DNA of 64,000 nt. It comes from Aldehydirespirator sp965116195 (lineage in GTDB: Bacteria; Actinomycetota; Acidimicrobiia; Acidimicrobiales; Aldehydirespiratoraceae). The notes under the pieces were generated by a model, which searched no databases, was not told where the DNA came from, and saw only the letters and a program-made list of their open reading frames with translations. The stretch spans positions 2,604,001 to 2,668,000 of the forward strand of contig OZ220491.1 in assembly GCA_965116195.1 (NCBI GenBank), read 5' to 3'. Position numbers and translations under genes: made by a program. How positions within the stretch are numbered: position 1 is the stretch's first letter; every line of letters starts with the position of its first letter. Of this stretch, positions 18,611-26,016 are shown in pieces.

Positions 18611-18682
18611 GGGTTTAGCTGGCGAAGGTCTCGGGAGGTTCAAATACCGGGATCGATTGCAGTGTCGGCACGCCGCCGGGGT

Positions 18683-19282
18683 TCAGCTGGCGAGGGTTTC
18701 CGGGGGTTCGAAAGCCATGTCGGTTACGGCCATCAGATAGCCCTCCGCTCTTTCGGCATCTGGATTGCGTCTGACGAGTTGCTGAAACTCCTCGCCGTGG
18801 CCGGCGACCAGAAGATGCGCCAGCTCATGCACGATCACGTGGTCCAGCACCCACAGCGGCACTTGTGCCAACCTGCTGGAGATGCGGATGTCGCCACGGT
18901 GTGGGGAACATGACCCCCAGCGGAACTTCTGCCGGTAGGACCAGTCAATGGATGCCGGCTCAGGCAGACCGAACCGGTCAGCAAGTTCACTGGCCCGAGC
19001 TGTCAACGACACAAAGCCGCAACGCCGCTTCTCCTCAAAGCGGGTCACCACCTCGTCAACCAGTGCGTCCGCCTCGTCGCTGGGCAGCCAGGCCGGAATG
19101 CGAACCTGCAGGACACCGTCGTGCATCCGGGCCGACACGGTCTTGTGGCGTCTGGGACTGCGGATCACCTGGACACGAGGTGACCGTGCCGCGTGGTGAG
19201 CAGCCCGAGCCTCCGCAGCACCTGAAGTAAAGGCGAGGCTGCCCTGGCCCGTGGCGGGAGCGGGAGTGGGTTCAGTTTTCAT
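18683..19282 (-). CDS. YgjP-type zinc metallopeptidase
   Basis: The 199-residue product carries the conserved core of the YgjP/DUF45 family: RWGSCSPHRGDIRISSRL (121-138), then VIVHELAHLLVAGHGEEF (149-166) with zinc ligands H152, H156 and H162 and catalytic E153. The N-terminal ~45 residues are a low-complexity Pro/Ala region not usual for the family. ATG 19282 is chosen because GGAGAGAC precedes it. A longer frame would start at 19315. A short upstream frame ends in a stop that overlaps this ATG (ATGA). Function in the family is poorly known, probably proteolysis of cytosolic targets. Confidence 0.85.
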   Translation of the reverse strand: MKTEPTPAPATGQGSLAFTSGAAEARAAHHAARSPRVQVIRSPRRHKTVSARMHDGVLQVRIPAWLPSDEADALVDEVVTRFEEKRRCGFVSLTARASELADRFGLPEPASIDWSYRQKFRWGSCSPHRGDIRISSRLAQVPLWVLDHVIVHELAHLLVAGHGEEFQQLVRRNPDAERAEGYLMAVTDMAFEPPETLAS

Positions 19283-19356
19283 TGTCTCTCCATTGGAGTT
19301 GCAGATACCAGGCACGCACCGTGATCGATGAGTGCGATTCGCTCCCTCAAGCTCAC
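19279..19356 (-). CDS. Leader micro-ORF overlapping the YgjP gene start
   Basis: GTG 19356 with GTGAGGTGAGC context opens 25 codons (VSLRERIALIDHG...PMERQ) whose TGA overlaps the ATG of the metallopeptidase gene as ATGA. It lies downstream of the candidate promoter at 19454-19481, so it would be on the same mRNA. The same stop-start geometry recurs across the window. The peptide itself need not have a function. Confidence 0.4.
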   Translation of the reverse strand: MSLRERIALIDHGACLVSATPMERQ

Positions 19357-19453
19357 CTCACAGTGTCTGCTGGCCCTGCTGATGACAAGCCCGGCGACCT
19401 GTGAAGACGATCGACACCTTGGTACGTATCGACGACAACTCTCAAGTACATAT

Positions 19454-19481
19454 ACTATACCTGGATATGACATGGTATCAA
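19454..19481 (-). promoter_or_regulatory. Candidate promoter of the YgjP gene
   Basis: On the minus strand TTGATA (19481-19476), a 16-nt spacer and TATAGT (19459-19454) form a good sigma-70-type promoter about 170 nt upstream of the ATG, in a locally AT-rich patch. Confidence 0.55.
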
Positions 19482-19559
19482 TAAAACCATCCAAACAACC
19501 CCCTGATCACACCAAAGATCGCCTGCAACGTCGCCTCCGCATAGATGGCGTACCCGCCG

Positions 19560-20031
19560 CACCTGCTCCAGCCTGCGCCTGTCCGATGCCTTCAGCGAAC
19601 TCCACGTAGCGGTCGGTTGTCACCTGCTCCAGCCTGCGCCTGTCCCATGTCCAACAAAGGACGGCCGGCCCGGCCCTGCCAACGGCCCCCAGAGTTCGTG
19701 ACAGAACTTCGCGTGACGGAACGACCAAGTGGGCGGCCATAACGTTTGGTCAAAATAGTCGGCATCGTGATTGAGTTGGTGGATGCTCAACCGGCGTGAA
19801 CCAACGGCGACCAACACGTACGGAACACTCGCGCCGGTGCAACCAGCGGAGGCCACACGGCCAGAAGGCCACGCCGCCGGGCCAGCACACACAAAGATTT
19901 CGGATCGCACCTACCGGCAGGGCCACCGGGCCGGGTGGGATCATCCGGATCAAGGGCCCTCGGTTCGCCGAACTGCTCGCTGAGGGTCAATTAGGGCCAC
20001 TGGGCCGGGTGGGATCATCCGGATCAAGGGG
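19560..20031. repeat. Intergenic region with two short direct-repeat pairs
   Basis: The ~570-nt stretch from 19482 to 20055 has no gene I trust. It holds CACCTGCTCCAGCCTGCGCC twice (19560 and 19621) and a ~38-bp pair built on GGGCCGGGTGGGATCATCC (19920-19957 and 19994-20031, 74 bp apart). Several overlapping frames are open on both strands, but none has a family signature or consistent start. Confidence 0.6.
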
Positions 20032-20055
20032 CCGGATCGCACTGCCACGACTACC

Positions 20056-20301
20056 ATGTCACGCATGGCTCATCTACGACTGTTCGCATCGGCTCGGGTA
20101 GCTGCCGGAAGAGGCAGAGACGACGTGCCCGGCACGACAGTGCGTGAAGTGCTTGAGGCTGCCTGTCAGCGCTACGGGCCTGAGTTCACGGGACTGCTGG
20201 AGACCTGCCAGGTGTGGCGTAACGGCGAGCCGACCGCACCCAATGCAGCGGTCAGCGACGATGATGAGGTTGCGGTACTACCCCCGGTGTCAGGTGGTTG
20301 A
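20056..20301 (+). CDS. moaD: MoaD/ThiS-family sulfur-carrier protein
   Basis: The 81-residue protein has the ubiquitin-like fold pattern of MoaD: LRLFASARVAAGR, PGTTVREVLEAACQRYG, VWRNGEPTAP and DDDEVAVLPPVSGG. The C-terminal Gly-Gly is the residue pair that is adenylated and thiocarboxylated for molybdopterin synthesis. ATG 20065 (MAHLRLFA) is an equally plausible start; neither has a clear ribosome binding site. No other molybdenum-cofactor gene is nearby, so the partner could be another sulfur-transfer system. Confidence 0.85.
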   Translation: MSRMAHLRLFASARVAAGRGRDDVPGTTVREVLEAACQRYGPEFTGLLETCQVWRNGEPTAPNAAVSDDDEVAVLPPVSGG

Positions 20302-20383
20302 GGCAACCGCCGGACAGTCGGAGCAGTCCGACAACATCCGAGAAATCGGACAGTCAGGCAATGTCCGCAGAATAGAGCCGTGA
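20294..20383 (+). CDS. Micro-ORF bridging moaD and mshA
   Basis: GTG 20294 overlaps the last 8 bases of moaD and opens 29 codons (MVEATAGQSEQSDN...RRIEP). Its TGA (20381-20383) overlaps the GTG start of the glycosyltransferase gene as GTGA. The sequence contains a loose internal repeat (GQSEQSDNIREI / GQSGNVRRI). It fits the micro-ORF relay pattern of the respiratory cluster. Confidence 0.45.
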   Translation: MVEATAGQSEQSDNIREIGQSGNVRRIEP

Positions 20384-21654
20384 CCCGCGTAGCTGTCCTT
20401 TCGCTTCACACGTCTCCTCTGGACCTGCCTGGTCAAGGCGACGCGGGAGGAATGAACGTCTACGTCCGAGAGCTGGTCTCAGGGTTGGCACAGGCTGGCG
20501 TTGATGCCACCGTGTTCGTCAGGCGGCGTGCTCCGGTCCCTGAGGTCGTCGAGGTGGAACCCGGTTTCAGAGTTGTTCACATTTCCGCCGGACCTACCGA
20601 ACTGGCCAAAGAGTCCCTACCCGAGACAACAGACGAGTTCGCCGACGGGGTGCAGCGCTGGCTGGAGGTGAGCCCGGTTGACGTTCTGCACGCCAACTAC
20701 TGGCTGTCGGGCGTGGCGGGGCACCGGCTCAAGCACGAACTTGACCTGCCGTTGGTTTGCACCTTCCACACGCTGGGGCGGGTCAAGTCCGAAACGGGTG
20801 ATCCAGAACCCCGGAGCCGTGTCACAGCCGAGGCGCAGGTGATCGGTTGTGCAGACGTGATCACCACGAACTCGGTCACCGAGGTGCAGCAACTCAAACG
20901 ACTCTACGGTGCCGACCCAGCGCGTGTTGATGTGGTGGCACCGGGGGTGGACAGCGCCATCTTCTCCGTCGGGTCTCAGCACGGTGCCAGAGCAGCCCTG
21001 GGTCTGGGGGCCGAACCGGCATCCATCCCGTCCGGTGTGACCGGTTATGGAGCAGCCCCGGCTCCGGGGGCCGGGCCGGTCCTGTTGTTCGTGGGGCGCA
21101 TCCAGCCCTTGAAGGGACTTGATGTGGCTGTTGAAACGCTGGCGGAACTGCAGCATCACCACGGCGATGCCCGACTGTTGGCGGTGGGAGGTGCCTCTGG
21201 AGCAGACGGCGAGGCGGAGCTGCGAAGGATCACCGACATGGTGCGCGCACACGGGCTGCAAGACCGGTTCAGCCTGATTGAACCCCAGCCACATCACCTG
21301 CTGTCCACCTACTATCGGGCTGCCGACGTGTGCCTGGTGCCGAGCCGTTCCGAATCCTTCGGGCTGGTTGCACTGGAGGCTGCTGCCTGCGGAGTACCCG
21401 TGGTCGCAGCCGATGTCGGGGGCCTGCGTACGGTGGTGGACCACTACCGCACCGGTATCCGCATCGCCGGACGGCAGCCGTCACAGTACGCCGCTGCGGT
21501 TCGCTCGCTGCTTGACGATCCCGAACTGGCACAGTCCATGGGTAGGCGCGGGGCCGAGATGGCACAGCGCTACTCGTGGACAGCCACAGCCTCACGACTG
21601 AAGAGAATCTTTGAGGATCTCAAGGCCCGCCAACTGGTGGACTGCACAGCCTGA
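20380..21654 (+). CDS. mshA: MshA-like glycosyltransferase (GT-B, GT4 family)
   Basis: The 424-residue protein has the hallmark N-terminus of mycothiol synthase MshA, SLHTSPLDLPGQGDAGGMNVYVRE (residues ~8-31), and later DVLHANYWLSG, CTFHTLGRVK, VVAPGVD, VLLFVGRIQPLKGLD and VPSRSESFGLVALEAAACGVPVVAA with the donor-binding E-x7-E. MshA joins N-acetylglucosamine from UDP-GlcNAc to 1-L-myo-inositol 3-phosphate, the first step of mycothiol synthesis. GTG 20380 starts just before the conserved VAVLSLHTSP. The neighbouring ybjN gene is a common actinobacterial partner. Confidence 0.85.
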   Translation: MTRVAVLSLHTSPLDLPGQGDAGGMNVYVRELVSGLAQAGVDATVFVRRRAPVPEVVEVEPGFRVVHISAGPTELAKESLPETTDEFADGVQRWLEVSPVDVLHANYWLSGVAGHRLKHELDLPLVCTFHTLGRVKSETGDPEPRSRVTAEAQVIGCADVITTNSVTEVQQLKRLYGADPARVDVVAPGVDSAIFSVGSQHGARAALGLGAEPASIPSGVTGYGAAPAPGAGPVLLFVGRIQPLKGLDVAVETLAELQHHHGDARLLAVGGASGADGEAELRRITDMVRAHGLQDRFSLIEPQPHHLLSTYYRAADVCLVPSRSESFGLVALEAAACGVPVVAADVGGLRTVVDHYRTGIRIAGRQPSQYAAAVRSLLDDPELAQSMGRRGAEMAQRYSWTATASRLKRIFEDLKARQLVDCTA

Positions 21655-21927
21655 CCGGACAGCCTGCACCAGAGTGACTGCACAGTCTGACCGGCATAGA
21701 AAGCCAGGGACGGTTGGATGTCCAAAGGTGGACGACTGCAAATGGCTGACCGGAACGGGGCTGCGAATGGCTGACCAGAACGGACAACTGAGAACAGAAG
21801 GCCGAGGGGACGGGTGGACGACCAAAGATGGACAACCGAGAAACAACCCACTGGAACGGGACCACGAATAGCTGACCGGAACGGACAACTGAGAAGTGCC
21901 TGACAGGAACGGATTGCTGAAGCAGCG
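21655..21927 (+). repeat. Degenerate repeats and micro-ORFs between mshA and ybjN
   Basis: The gap is built from loose copies of CTGACCGGAACGG and TGGACGACCAAAG-type words. GTG 21674 opens a 65-codon frame ending at TAG 21871. GTG 21896 opens an 11-residue frame (MPDRNGLLKQR) whose TGA overlaps the ybjN ATG as ATGA. If CTG 21651 were used as a start, a third frame would link the mshA stop to GTG 21674 with the same GTGA overlap, but CTG starts are rare. Confidence 0.4.
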
Positions 21928-22395
21928 ATGACTGAGACCGTGCGGGCCTCCGATGAGGCTCTGGAAACCTTGGAGCTACAGATTGACTCGTGGCTGGCAG
22001 CGGCAGCCCACACAAACGCTGCGATTGAGACCGTGGAACGAGGAGCAGTTGGCGAGCGACGCTGGTATGTGCGACTTCGTGGCGAGGAGAAGGACGTGTG
22101 GACGATCTGGTTCGAACTCGGACAGCGCACCCTGCACTACGAGACATACCTGGTACCGGCCCCGGAGGAGAACCATGCCAGGTTCTATGAACACCTCCTG
22201 CGCCGCAACCGGCGGTTGACCGGACTGAAGCTGGAGATAGGCGCTGAGGACACAGTGTTTTTGGCGGGTACCACGCCGGTGGCGCATGTCACCGAGGCAG
22301 CTCTTGACGCAATCCTCGGATCGATGTACGCCGCGGTGGAACTGATCTTCAGACCAGCGATGCGGATCGGCTACGCCTCCAGGTTTCAGGGCTGA
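21928..22395 (+). CDS. YbjN domain protein
   Basis: The 155-residue product matches the YbjN family, which has a type III secretion chaperone-like fold. Visible features are RRWYVRLRGEEKDVWTIWFELGQRTLHYETYLVPAPEEN and the following FYEHLLRRNRRLTGLKLEIGAEDTVFLAGTTPV. In actinobacteria this gene commonly sits next to mshA, as here, but its role is not established. The protein is soluble and acidic. ATG 21928 is coupled to an upstream micro-ORF by ATGA. Confidence 0.8.
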   Translation: MTETVRASDEALETLELQIDSWLAAAAHTNAAIETVERGAVGERRWYVRLRGEEKDVWTIWFELGQRTLHYETYLVPAPEENHARFYEHLLRRNRRLTGLKLEIGAEDTVFLAGTTPVAHVTEAALDAILGSMYAAVELIFRPAMRIGYASRFQG

Positions 22396-22470
22396 AAGCT
22401 GCCCCAACAGTGCCGAGTGCGAAGAACCAGCGATGCGGATCGGCTACGCCTCCAGGTTTCAGGGCTGAGC
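22354..22470 (+). repeat. Duplicated 3' end of ybjN
   Basis: The last ~42 bases of ybjN, including the stop (ACCAGCGATGCGGATCGGCT...), recur almost exactly 74 bp downstream at 22428-22470. The second copy lies in the non-coding gap and repeats the peptide MRIGYASRFQG and its TGA. This is one more example of tandem duplication across a gene end. Confidence 0.85.
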
Positions 22471-22502
22471 CATTCAAATCTGACAAAAACCCATCAAAGG
22501 GG

Positions 22503-22531
22503 TTGACATTGCTCTCAAAGAGAGCTACACA
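22503..22531 (+). promoter_or_regulatory. Candidate promoter of the cytochrome cluster with an operator-like palindrome
   Basis: TTGACA (22503-22508), a 17-nt spacer and TACACA (22526-22531). The spacer contains the perfect inverted repeat GCTCTC-AAA-GAGAGC (22511-22525), so a dimeric repressor could sit between the two promoter elements. It is the best promoter seen before the quinol oxidoreductase and nuo genes, about 450 bp upstream of the first of them. Confidence 0.45.
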
Positions 22532-22863
22532 TGACAACCTTGGCGGAGTGGGTCAAGCGCTTGGGGAAGTCGTGGTCATCCACTCCGCCACAACCATGCC
22601 CACTCGAACCTCACCGACCAGCAGAATCCGGCACAGCCCCACCGAAGCCAGAAGAGTCCGGCAGGGATTCCGACAGAGACCAGAAGAGCACAGCAAGGTC
22701 AGCCCGGCAGGGATTCCGACAGCGACCAGAAGAGCACGGCAGGGTCAAAAGAAGAGCCCGGCAGCAAGAGAGACGACAGCGAAAGGAAGACACCGGCAAA
22801 GAGTCCGACAGGTACCAGAAGAAGTCCGGCAGGGTCGTGCCGTTCGGGTTACTCCGGCGCTGA
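22531..22863 (+). CDS. Repeat-rich basic ORF upstream of the cytochrome cluster, doubtful
   Basis: ATG 22531 opens 110 codons starting MTTLAEWVKRLGKSWSS and continuing in Arg/Gln/Glu-rich degenerate repeats (RQGFRQRPEEHGR-type). The DNA is tandem copies of CCGACAG-GACCAGAAGAG-like units. Its TGA 22861-22863 overlaps ATG 22863 (TGATG), which is in frame with the membrane-protein gene. I think it is repeat-expanded leader sequence, possibly translated, and not a conserved protein. Confidence 0.3.
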   Translation: MTTLAEWVKRLGKSWSSTPPQPCPLEPHRPAESGTAPPKPEESGRDSDRDQKSTARSARQGFRQRPEEHGRVKRRARQQERRQRKEDTGKESDRYQKKSGRVVPFGLLRR

Positions 22864-22976
22864 TGGCAGTTGATGAGGTCCGACAGGTACCGGAAGAAGT
22901 CCGGCAGGGGCATGTCGGGGGTTGTTGTGGCGGCAGTACACTTGCTGATCGTGAACAGTCCAGCCGAGGAGTGCCG

Positions 22977-23432
22977 GTGGTTGCCTTCGCCCTGTCGCTC
23001 GTAGTCACAGCCGTGCTCACCGCAGCCGTCATGGCCTACATGCGGCGGCGACCCGTCGGCACCCCTGTCACCTGGGGCGAGGCCATGTTCGGCTCCACGG
23101 TTGTGTTCTTTCTGCTGTTCTGGATTTACGGCGTGGTTCCCCATCAGTGGCTCACCTGGGCCGACAACGAACTCAACTGGCGCACCGACAAGTTGTTCGA
23201 GGGCCCCGGCGGGATCCTGCGGGCCCAAGCCCAGGGTGGCAGTTTCCCCTTCACCATCACCTACGTGGTGATCCGGGACGTGATTGCCGTGGGGATCTAC
23301 GGTGTCGGCTTGGTGGGCAATGTCGTCATGTGGTCCATGTGGCAGAACCGCGGCAAGAAGGCAGAAGTGTCCAAAGAGTTGGAGAGGTCAGGCTTCGGCC
23401 GTCCGTTGATCCGAGAGGGGGCAGAGACGTGA
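22977..23432 (+). CDS. Membrane subunit at the head of the quinol:cytochrome c oxidoreductase cluster
   Basis: The 151-residue protein has an N-terminal TM helix (FALSLVVTAVLTAAVMAYM), a second (AMFGSTVVFFLLFWIYGVV), a periplasmic or cytoplasmic WLTWADNELNWRTDK segment and a third TM (VIAVGIYGVGLVGNVVMWSMW). I know it only as a conserved neighbour of the ferredoxin and split cytochrome b genes. GTG 22977 is chosen because GAGGAG lies five bases upstream. ATG 22863 would add 38 poorly conserved-looking residues. The TGA overlaps the GTG of the ferredoxin gene. Confidence 0.7.
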   Translation: MVAFALSLVVTAVLTAAVMAYMRRRPVGTPVTWGEAMFGSTVVFFLLFWIYGVVPHQWLTWADNELNWRTDKLFEGPGGILRAQAQGGSFPFTITYVVIRDVIAVGIYGVGLVGNVVMWSMWQNRGKKAEVSKELERSGFGRPLIREGAET

Positions 23433-23845
23433 CCGTCACAGATGCCAATCCCCCGATGCCGGAGTTCCGCGATGACTATGTGCTCCAGGAGGTTGACGCG
23501 GCCTGGCTGTCGAATGCCGTCAAGCCCAAGCAGTTCATCCACATTGACCAGTCCGAGTGCATCATGTGCGAGGGCTGTGTGGACATCTGCCCCTGGAAGT
23601 GCATTTTCATGGTCACTCCCGACGCTGTGGACGACGCAATCGGCACCGAGTTGCCTGGCGTTGACCCGAGCGACCGTGTGATCTTCACCATTGATGACGA
23701 TGTCTGCACCCGTTGCGCCCTGTGCGTTGACCGGTGCCCCACAGGGGTGATCATCCTCGGCAAGATGGTTGATCCCCCCTCCGAGGGTGACCCCCACCAA
23801 CGAACCAATTCTCACGGCTACGGCTACGGGATGCGTCTCGCTTGA
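23429..23845 (+). CDS. Two-cluster 4Fe-4S ferredoxin-like subunit
   Basis: The 138-residue protein has two complete [4Fe-4S] motifs, CIMCEGCVDICP (residues ~44-55) and CTRCALCVDRCP (~94-105), separated by a ~40-residue insert. It starts at GTG 23429, overlapping the previous stop, with GAGAGGGGG upstream. Its position between two membrane subunits suggests it is a soluble or peripheral electron-transfer partner of the cytochrome b/Rieske complex. An accessory ferredoxin is not part of the textbook bc1 or b6f complex. Confidence 0.88.
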   Translation: MTVTDANPPMPEFRDDYVLQEVDAAWLSNAVKPKQFIHIDQSECIMCEGCVDICPWKCIFMVTPDAVDDAIGTELPGVDPSDRVIFTIDDDVCTRCALCVDRCPTGVIILGKMVDPPSEGDPHQRTNSHGYGYGMRLA

Positions 23846-23901
23846 GAACATTACAACCCTGACACGCCAACGTCAACCCGGCACACAGCCACGCCCAACA
23901 C

Positions 23902-24160
23902 CCAGCCACACCAACCCGACAACCACAAACCCACACCCAGCCACACCAACCCGACAAGCACAAACCCACACCAACCCGACAACCACAAACCCACACCCAG
24001 CCACACCAACCCGACAACCACAAACCCACACCCAGCCACACCAACCCGACAACCACAAACCCACACCCAGCCACACCAACCCGACAACCACAAACCCACA
24101 CCCAGCCACACCAACCCGACAACCACAAACCCACACTAACCCGACAACCACAAACCCATA
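23902..24160 (+). repeat. CA-rich 35-bp tandem repeat upstream of the cytochrome b gene
   Basis: CCAACCCGAC recurs at 23911, 23946, 23971, 24006, 24041, 24076 and 24111, with CTAACCCGAC at 24136. Steps are 35 bp, with two 25-bp units lacking CCCAGCCACA. The plus strand from about 23863 to 24199 contains no ATG, GTG or TTG and almost no G, so the mRNA would be unstructured and untranslated. AAGGAG at 24177-24182 precedes the next gene at a long spacing. The 202-codon open frame across the repeat is not a gene. Confidence 0.9.
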
Positions 24161-24199
24161 CTCGTCAAGCAGCCGCAAGGAGAACGGTCACACACACAC

Positions 24200-24997
24200 A
24201 TGGCCACTGACACGCAAGAAGAGACGAAGCAACCGCTGGTCAAACGCCTCGCTGACAGAACAAGTCAACTGGGCGACCAGGTACAGAGTTCCCAGGCCTG
24301 GAACTCCATCTTCCGGCCCGGGTCAATCTTCCGCAAGGGTTACACCGACAGTCCCCGCAACCGCTCCTACGTGGTGATGAACAGCGTGCTCTATCACCTG
24401 CACCCCGTCAAGGTCAAGCGTCACGCCGTGAAGGTGAGCTACACCCTGTGTCTGGGTGGCCTCAGCTTCTTTTTGTTCATCCTGTTGACGGTGACCGGCA
24501 TCTTCTTGATGTTCTTCTACCGGCCCACCGCAGCGCAGGCCTGGGACGACATCTATATTCTGCAAACCTCGGTCACCTTCGGCCTGCTGGTGCGCAACAT
24601 GCACCGCTGGGGTGCCCACTTGATGGTGCTTGCCGTGTTCTTGCACATGGCCAGGGTCTTCTATCACGGGGCCTACAAGCCGCCCCGCGAGTTCAACTGG
24701 GTGATCGGCGTGATCCTGCTCACACTGACGCTGCTGTTGTCGTTCACCGGCTACCTGCTGCCCTGGGACCAACTCGCATTGTGGGCGGTCACGGTGGGTA
24801 CCAACATGATGGGCTACACACCCGTGTTCGGGGACCAGGTTCGGTTTGTGCTGCTCGGCGGTGTCGAGATCGGCACGGACACGCTGCTGCGCTGGTATGT
24901 GCTGCATGTGCTGATGTTGCCCTTTGTGATCGTAATCTTCATGGCGATCCACTTCTGGCGGGTTCGCAAAGACGGCGGCATCTCGGGCCCGCTGTAG
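24200..24997 (+). CDS. Cytochrome b, N-terminal (b6-like) subunit
   Basis: The 265-residue protein is the heme-binding half of a split cytochrome b. Four TM helices carry the heme ligands H135 and H149 (VRNMHRWGAH...FLHMARVF) and H236 and H251 (YVLHVLML...MAIHFWRVRKDGG). The second pair is spaced as in b6-type proteins. SFTGYLLPWDQLALWAVTVGTNM is the quinone-site region. A ~60-residue hydrophilic N-terminal extension precedes the first conserved segment. It would oxidise menaquinol together with the Rieske protein. This is the one gene of the cluster with no micro-ORF before it. Confidence 0.92.
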   Translation: MATDTQEETKQPLVKRLADRTSQLGDQVQSSQAWNSIFRPGSIFRKGYTDSPRNRSYVVMNSVLYHLHPVKVKRHAVKVSYTLCLGGLSFFLFILLTVTGIFLMFFYRPTAAQAWDDIYILQTSVTFGLLVRNMHRWGAHLMVLAVFLHMARVFYHGAYKPPREFNWVIGVILLTLTLLLSFTGYLLPWDQLALWAVTVGTNMMGYTPVFGDQVRFVLLGGVEIGTDTLLRWYVLHVLMLPFVIVIFMAIHFWRVRKDGGISGPL

Positions 24998-25004
24998 TCA
25001 CAGA

Positions 25005-25076
25005 GTGCATCCCCACAACACGACCAGACCTCACACCACGACCAGCAGCGAAAGGCGACAAAGGCGACCATGGTAG
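25005..25076 (+). CDS. Micro-ORF between the two cytochrome b genes
   Basis: GTG 25005, seven bases after the previous stop, opens 23 codons (MHPHNTTRPHTTTSS...RRPW) ending at TAG 25074-25076, which overlaps the start of the next gene by seven bases (ATGGTAG). The DNA is CA-rich like the upstream repeat. Weaker than the other bridging frames. Confidence 0.25.
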   Translation: MHPHNTTRPHTTTSSERRQRRPW

Positions 25077-25891
25077 AGATCCCGGAGCACCTGCGTAAGC
25101 GGGCCGAGGAAGCCAGAGCGAAGGCCGAAGCAGCCAAGGCTGCCAAGGCTGGCGCGTCAGGGGTCGCGTCGGGATCCGCGTCAGCGGCTGTCGGCGCAGA
25201 TTCAGCTGCACAGCAGCAGGCCGTCAGCAAGATCCCACCCCACCTGCTGGAACGTTCAAAGGCAGCCAGAGCTGCGGTTGGCACCGCAACGGCACCCGCA
25301 CCCGCAGCGGCACCCGCAACAGCCGCCCTGACAGCCACCGCCGCCGCCACCGCAACAGCACTTGCTGAGCCACCGCCGACAATCACAGGCCCCGGCGGTC
25401 ACACGCAGCGGCTGTTGACGGTCGTCAAGTCCGGTTCGATCCAGGATGTCAAATCCAAGCCGGTGGACAAGGTACACGTCTGGCCTCACCTGCTGGTGGT
25501 GGAGTTTGTGGCGGCATTGTTCATCACGGCCTTCACGCTGGTTTTCTCGATCTTCGTGAACGCCCCGCTGCTGGAGTTGGCGAACTACAACCAGACGCCC
25601 AATCCCTCAAAGGCTCCCTGGTACTTTTTGGGCTTGCAGGAACTGCTGACGATGTTTCATCCGATGGTTGCAGGTGTGACCATCCCGGGCATCGGCCTGT
25701 TTCTTTTGATATTGGCCCCCTACATCGACAAGAACCCGTCCAAAGCTCCCGAAGACCGCAAGTTCGCCGTCAGTTTGATGACCGTGCATCTGATGTTCTG
25801 GGCGGTGCTGGTGATGATCGGCTCGTTCTTCAGGGGTCCGGGCTTCAACTTCGTGTTCCCCTGGGTGTCCGGACTCTTCTTCGAGTTGTGA
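25070..25891 (+). CDS. Cytochrome b, C-terminal (subunit IV-like) subunit
   Basis: The 273-residue protein has a ~125-residue Ala-rich N-terminal extension with two related segments (EIPEHLRKRAEEARAKAEAAKAA and KIPPHLLERSKAARAAVG), then the conserved cytochrome b C-terminal domain: LLVVEFVAALFITAFTLVFSIF, NQTPNPSKAPWYFLGLQELL (quinol-site PxxxPWY-type region), GLFLLILAPYIDKNPSKAPEDRKFA and a last TM pair. It forms the complex core with the b6-like subunit. The extension is not part of the usual family and may be a cytoplasmic tether. Confidence 0.9.
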   Translation: MVEIPEHLRKRAEEARAKAEAAKAAKAGASGVASGSASAAVGADSAAQQQAVSKIPPHLLERSKAARAAVGTATAPAPAAAPATAALTATAAATATALAEPPPTITGPGGHTQRLLTVVKSGSIQDVKSKPVDKVHVWPHLLVVEFVAALFITAFTLVFSIFVNAPLLELANYNQTPNPSKAPWYFLGLQELLTMFHPMVAGVTIPGIGLFLLILAPYIDKNPSKAPEDRKFAVSLMTVHLMFWAVLVMIGSFFRGPGFNFVFPWVSGLFFEL

Positions 25892-26016
25892 TGACGAGAC
25901 AACCTGAGCTGACAAGACAATCTGTGATCACTAGACAACGAGCGATCACAATACGACCTGAGCTGACAAGACAATCTGTGATCACGAGACAACGTTTGAC
26001 ATCAGGAGACTGTTGA
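25891..26016 (+). CDS. Micro-ORF bridging cytochrome b subunit IV and Rieske genes
   Basis: ATG 25891 overlaps the previous stop (TGATG) and opens 41 codons. The frame contains RPELTRQSVITRQR and the earlier close copy RQPELTRQSVITRQR. Its TGA 26014-26016 overlaps the Rieske ATG, again as TGATG. The internal repeat shows tandem duplication, yet the phase is kept. Confidence 0.5.
   Translation: MTRQPELTRQSVITRQRAITIRPELTRQSVITRQRLTSGDC

Noticed and set aside
18353..18913. Periodic ORFs on both strands across the 72-bp repeat
   Set aside because: Any frame without a stop in a 72-bp unit stays open. No start with a ribosome binding site and no family signature; they also overlap the metallopeptidase gene.
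19620..19990. Overlapping minus-strand ORFs in the gap before moaD
   Set aside because: No recognisable motif, no ribosome binding site, and several frames equally open. Probably chance in GC-rich repeat DNA.
22410..22976. N-terminal extension of the membrane subunit back to GTG 22410
   Set aside because: The extra ~190 residues are repeat-derived Arg/Gln-rich sequence, include the duplicated ybjN end and span the candidate promoter. GTG 22977 has GAGGAG.
23902..24160. Possible CRISPR array because of regularly spaced ~35-bp repeats
   Set aside because: The units are contiguous tandem copies with no unique spacers, no palindromic repeat and no cas genes nearby.
23769..24377. 202-codon Thr/Pro-rich frame spanning the CA repeat
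   Set aside because: It starts inside the ferredoxin gene and ends inside the cytochrome b gene in other frames. Composition follows from the repeat.
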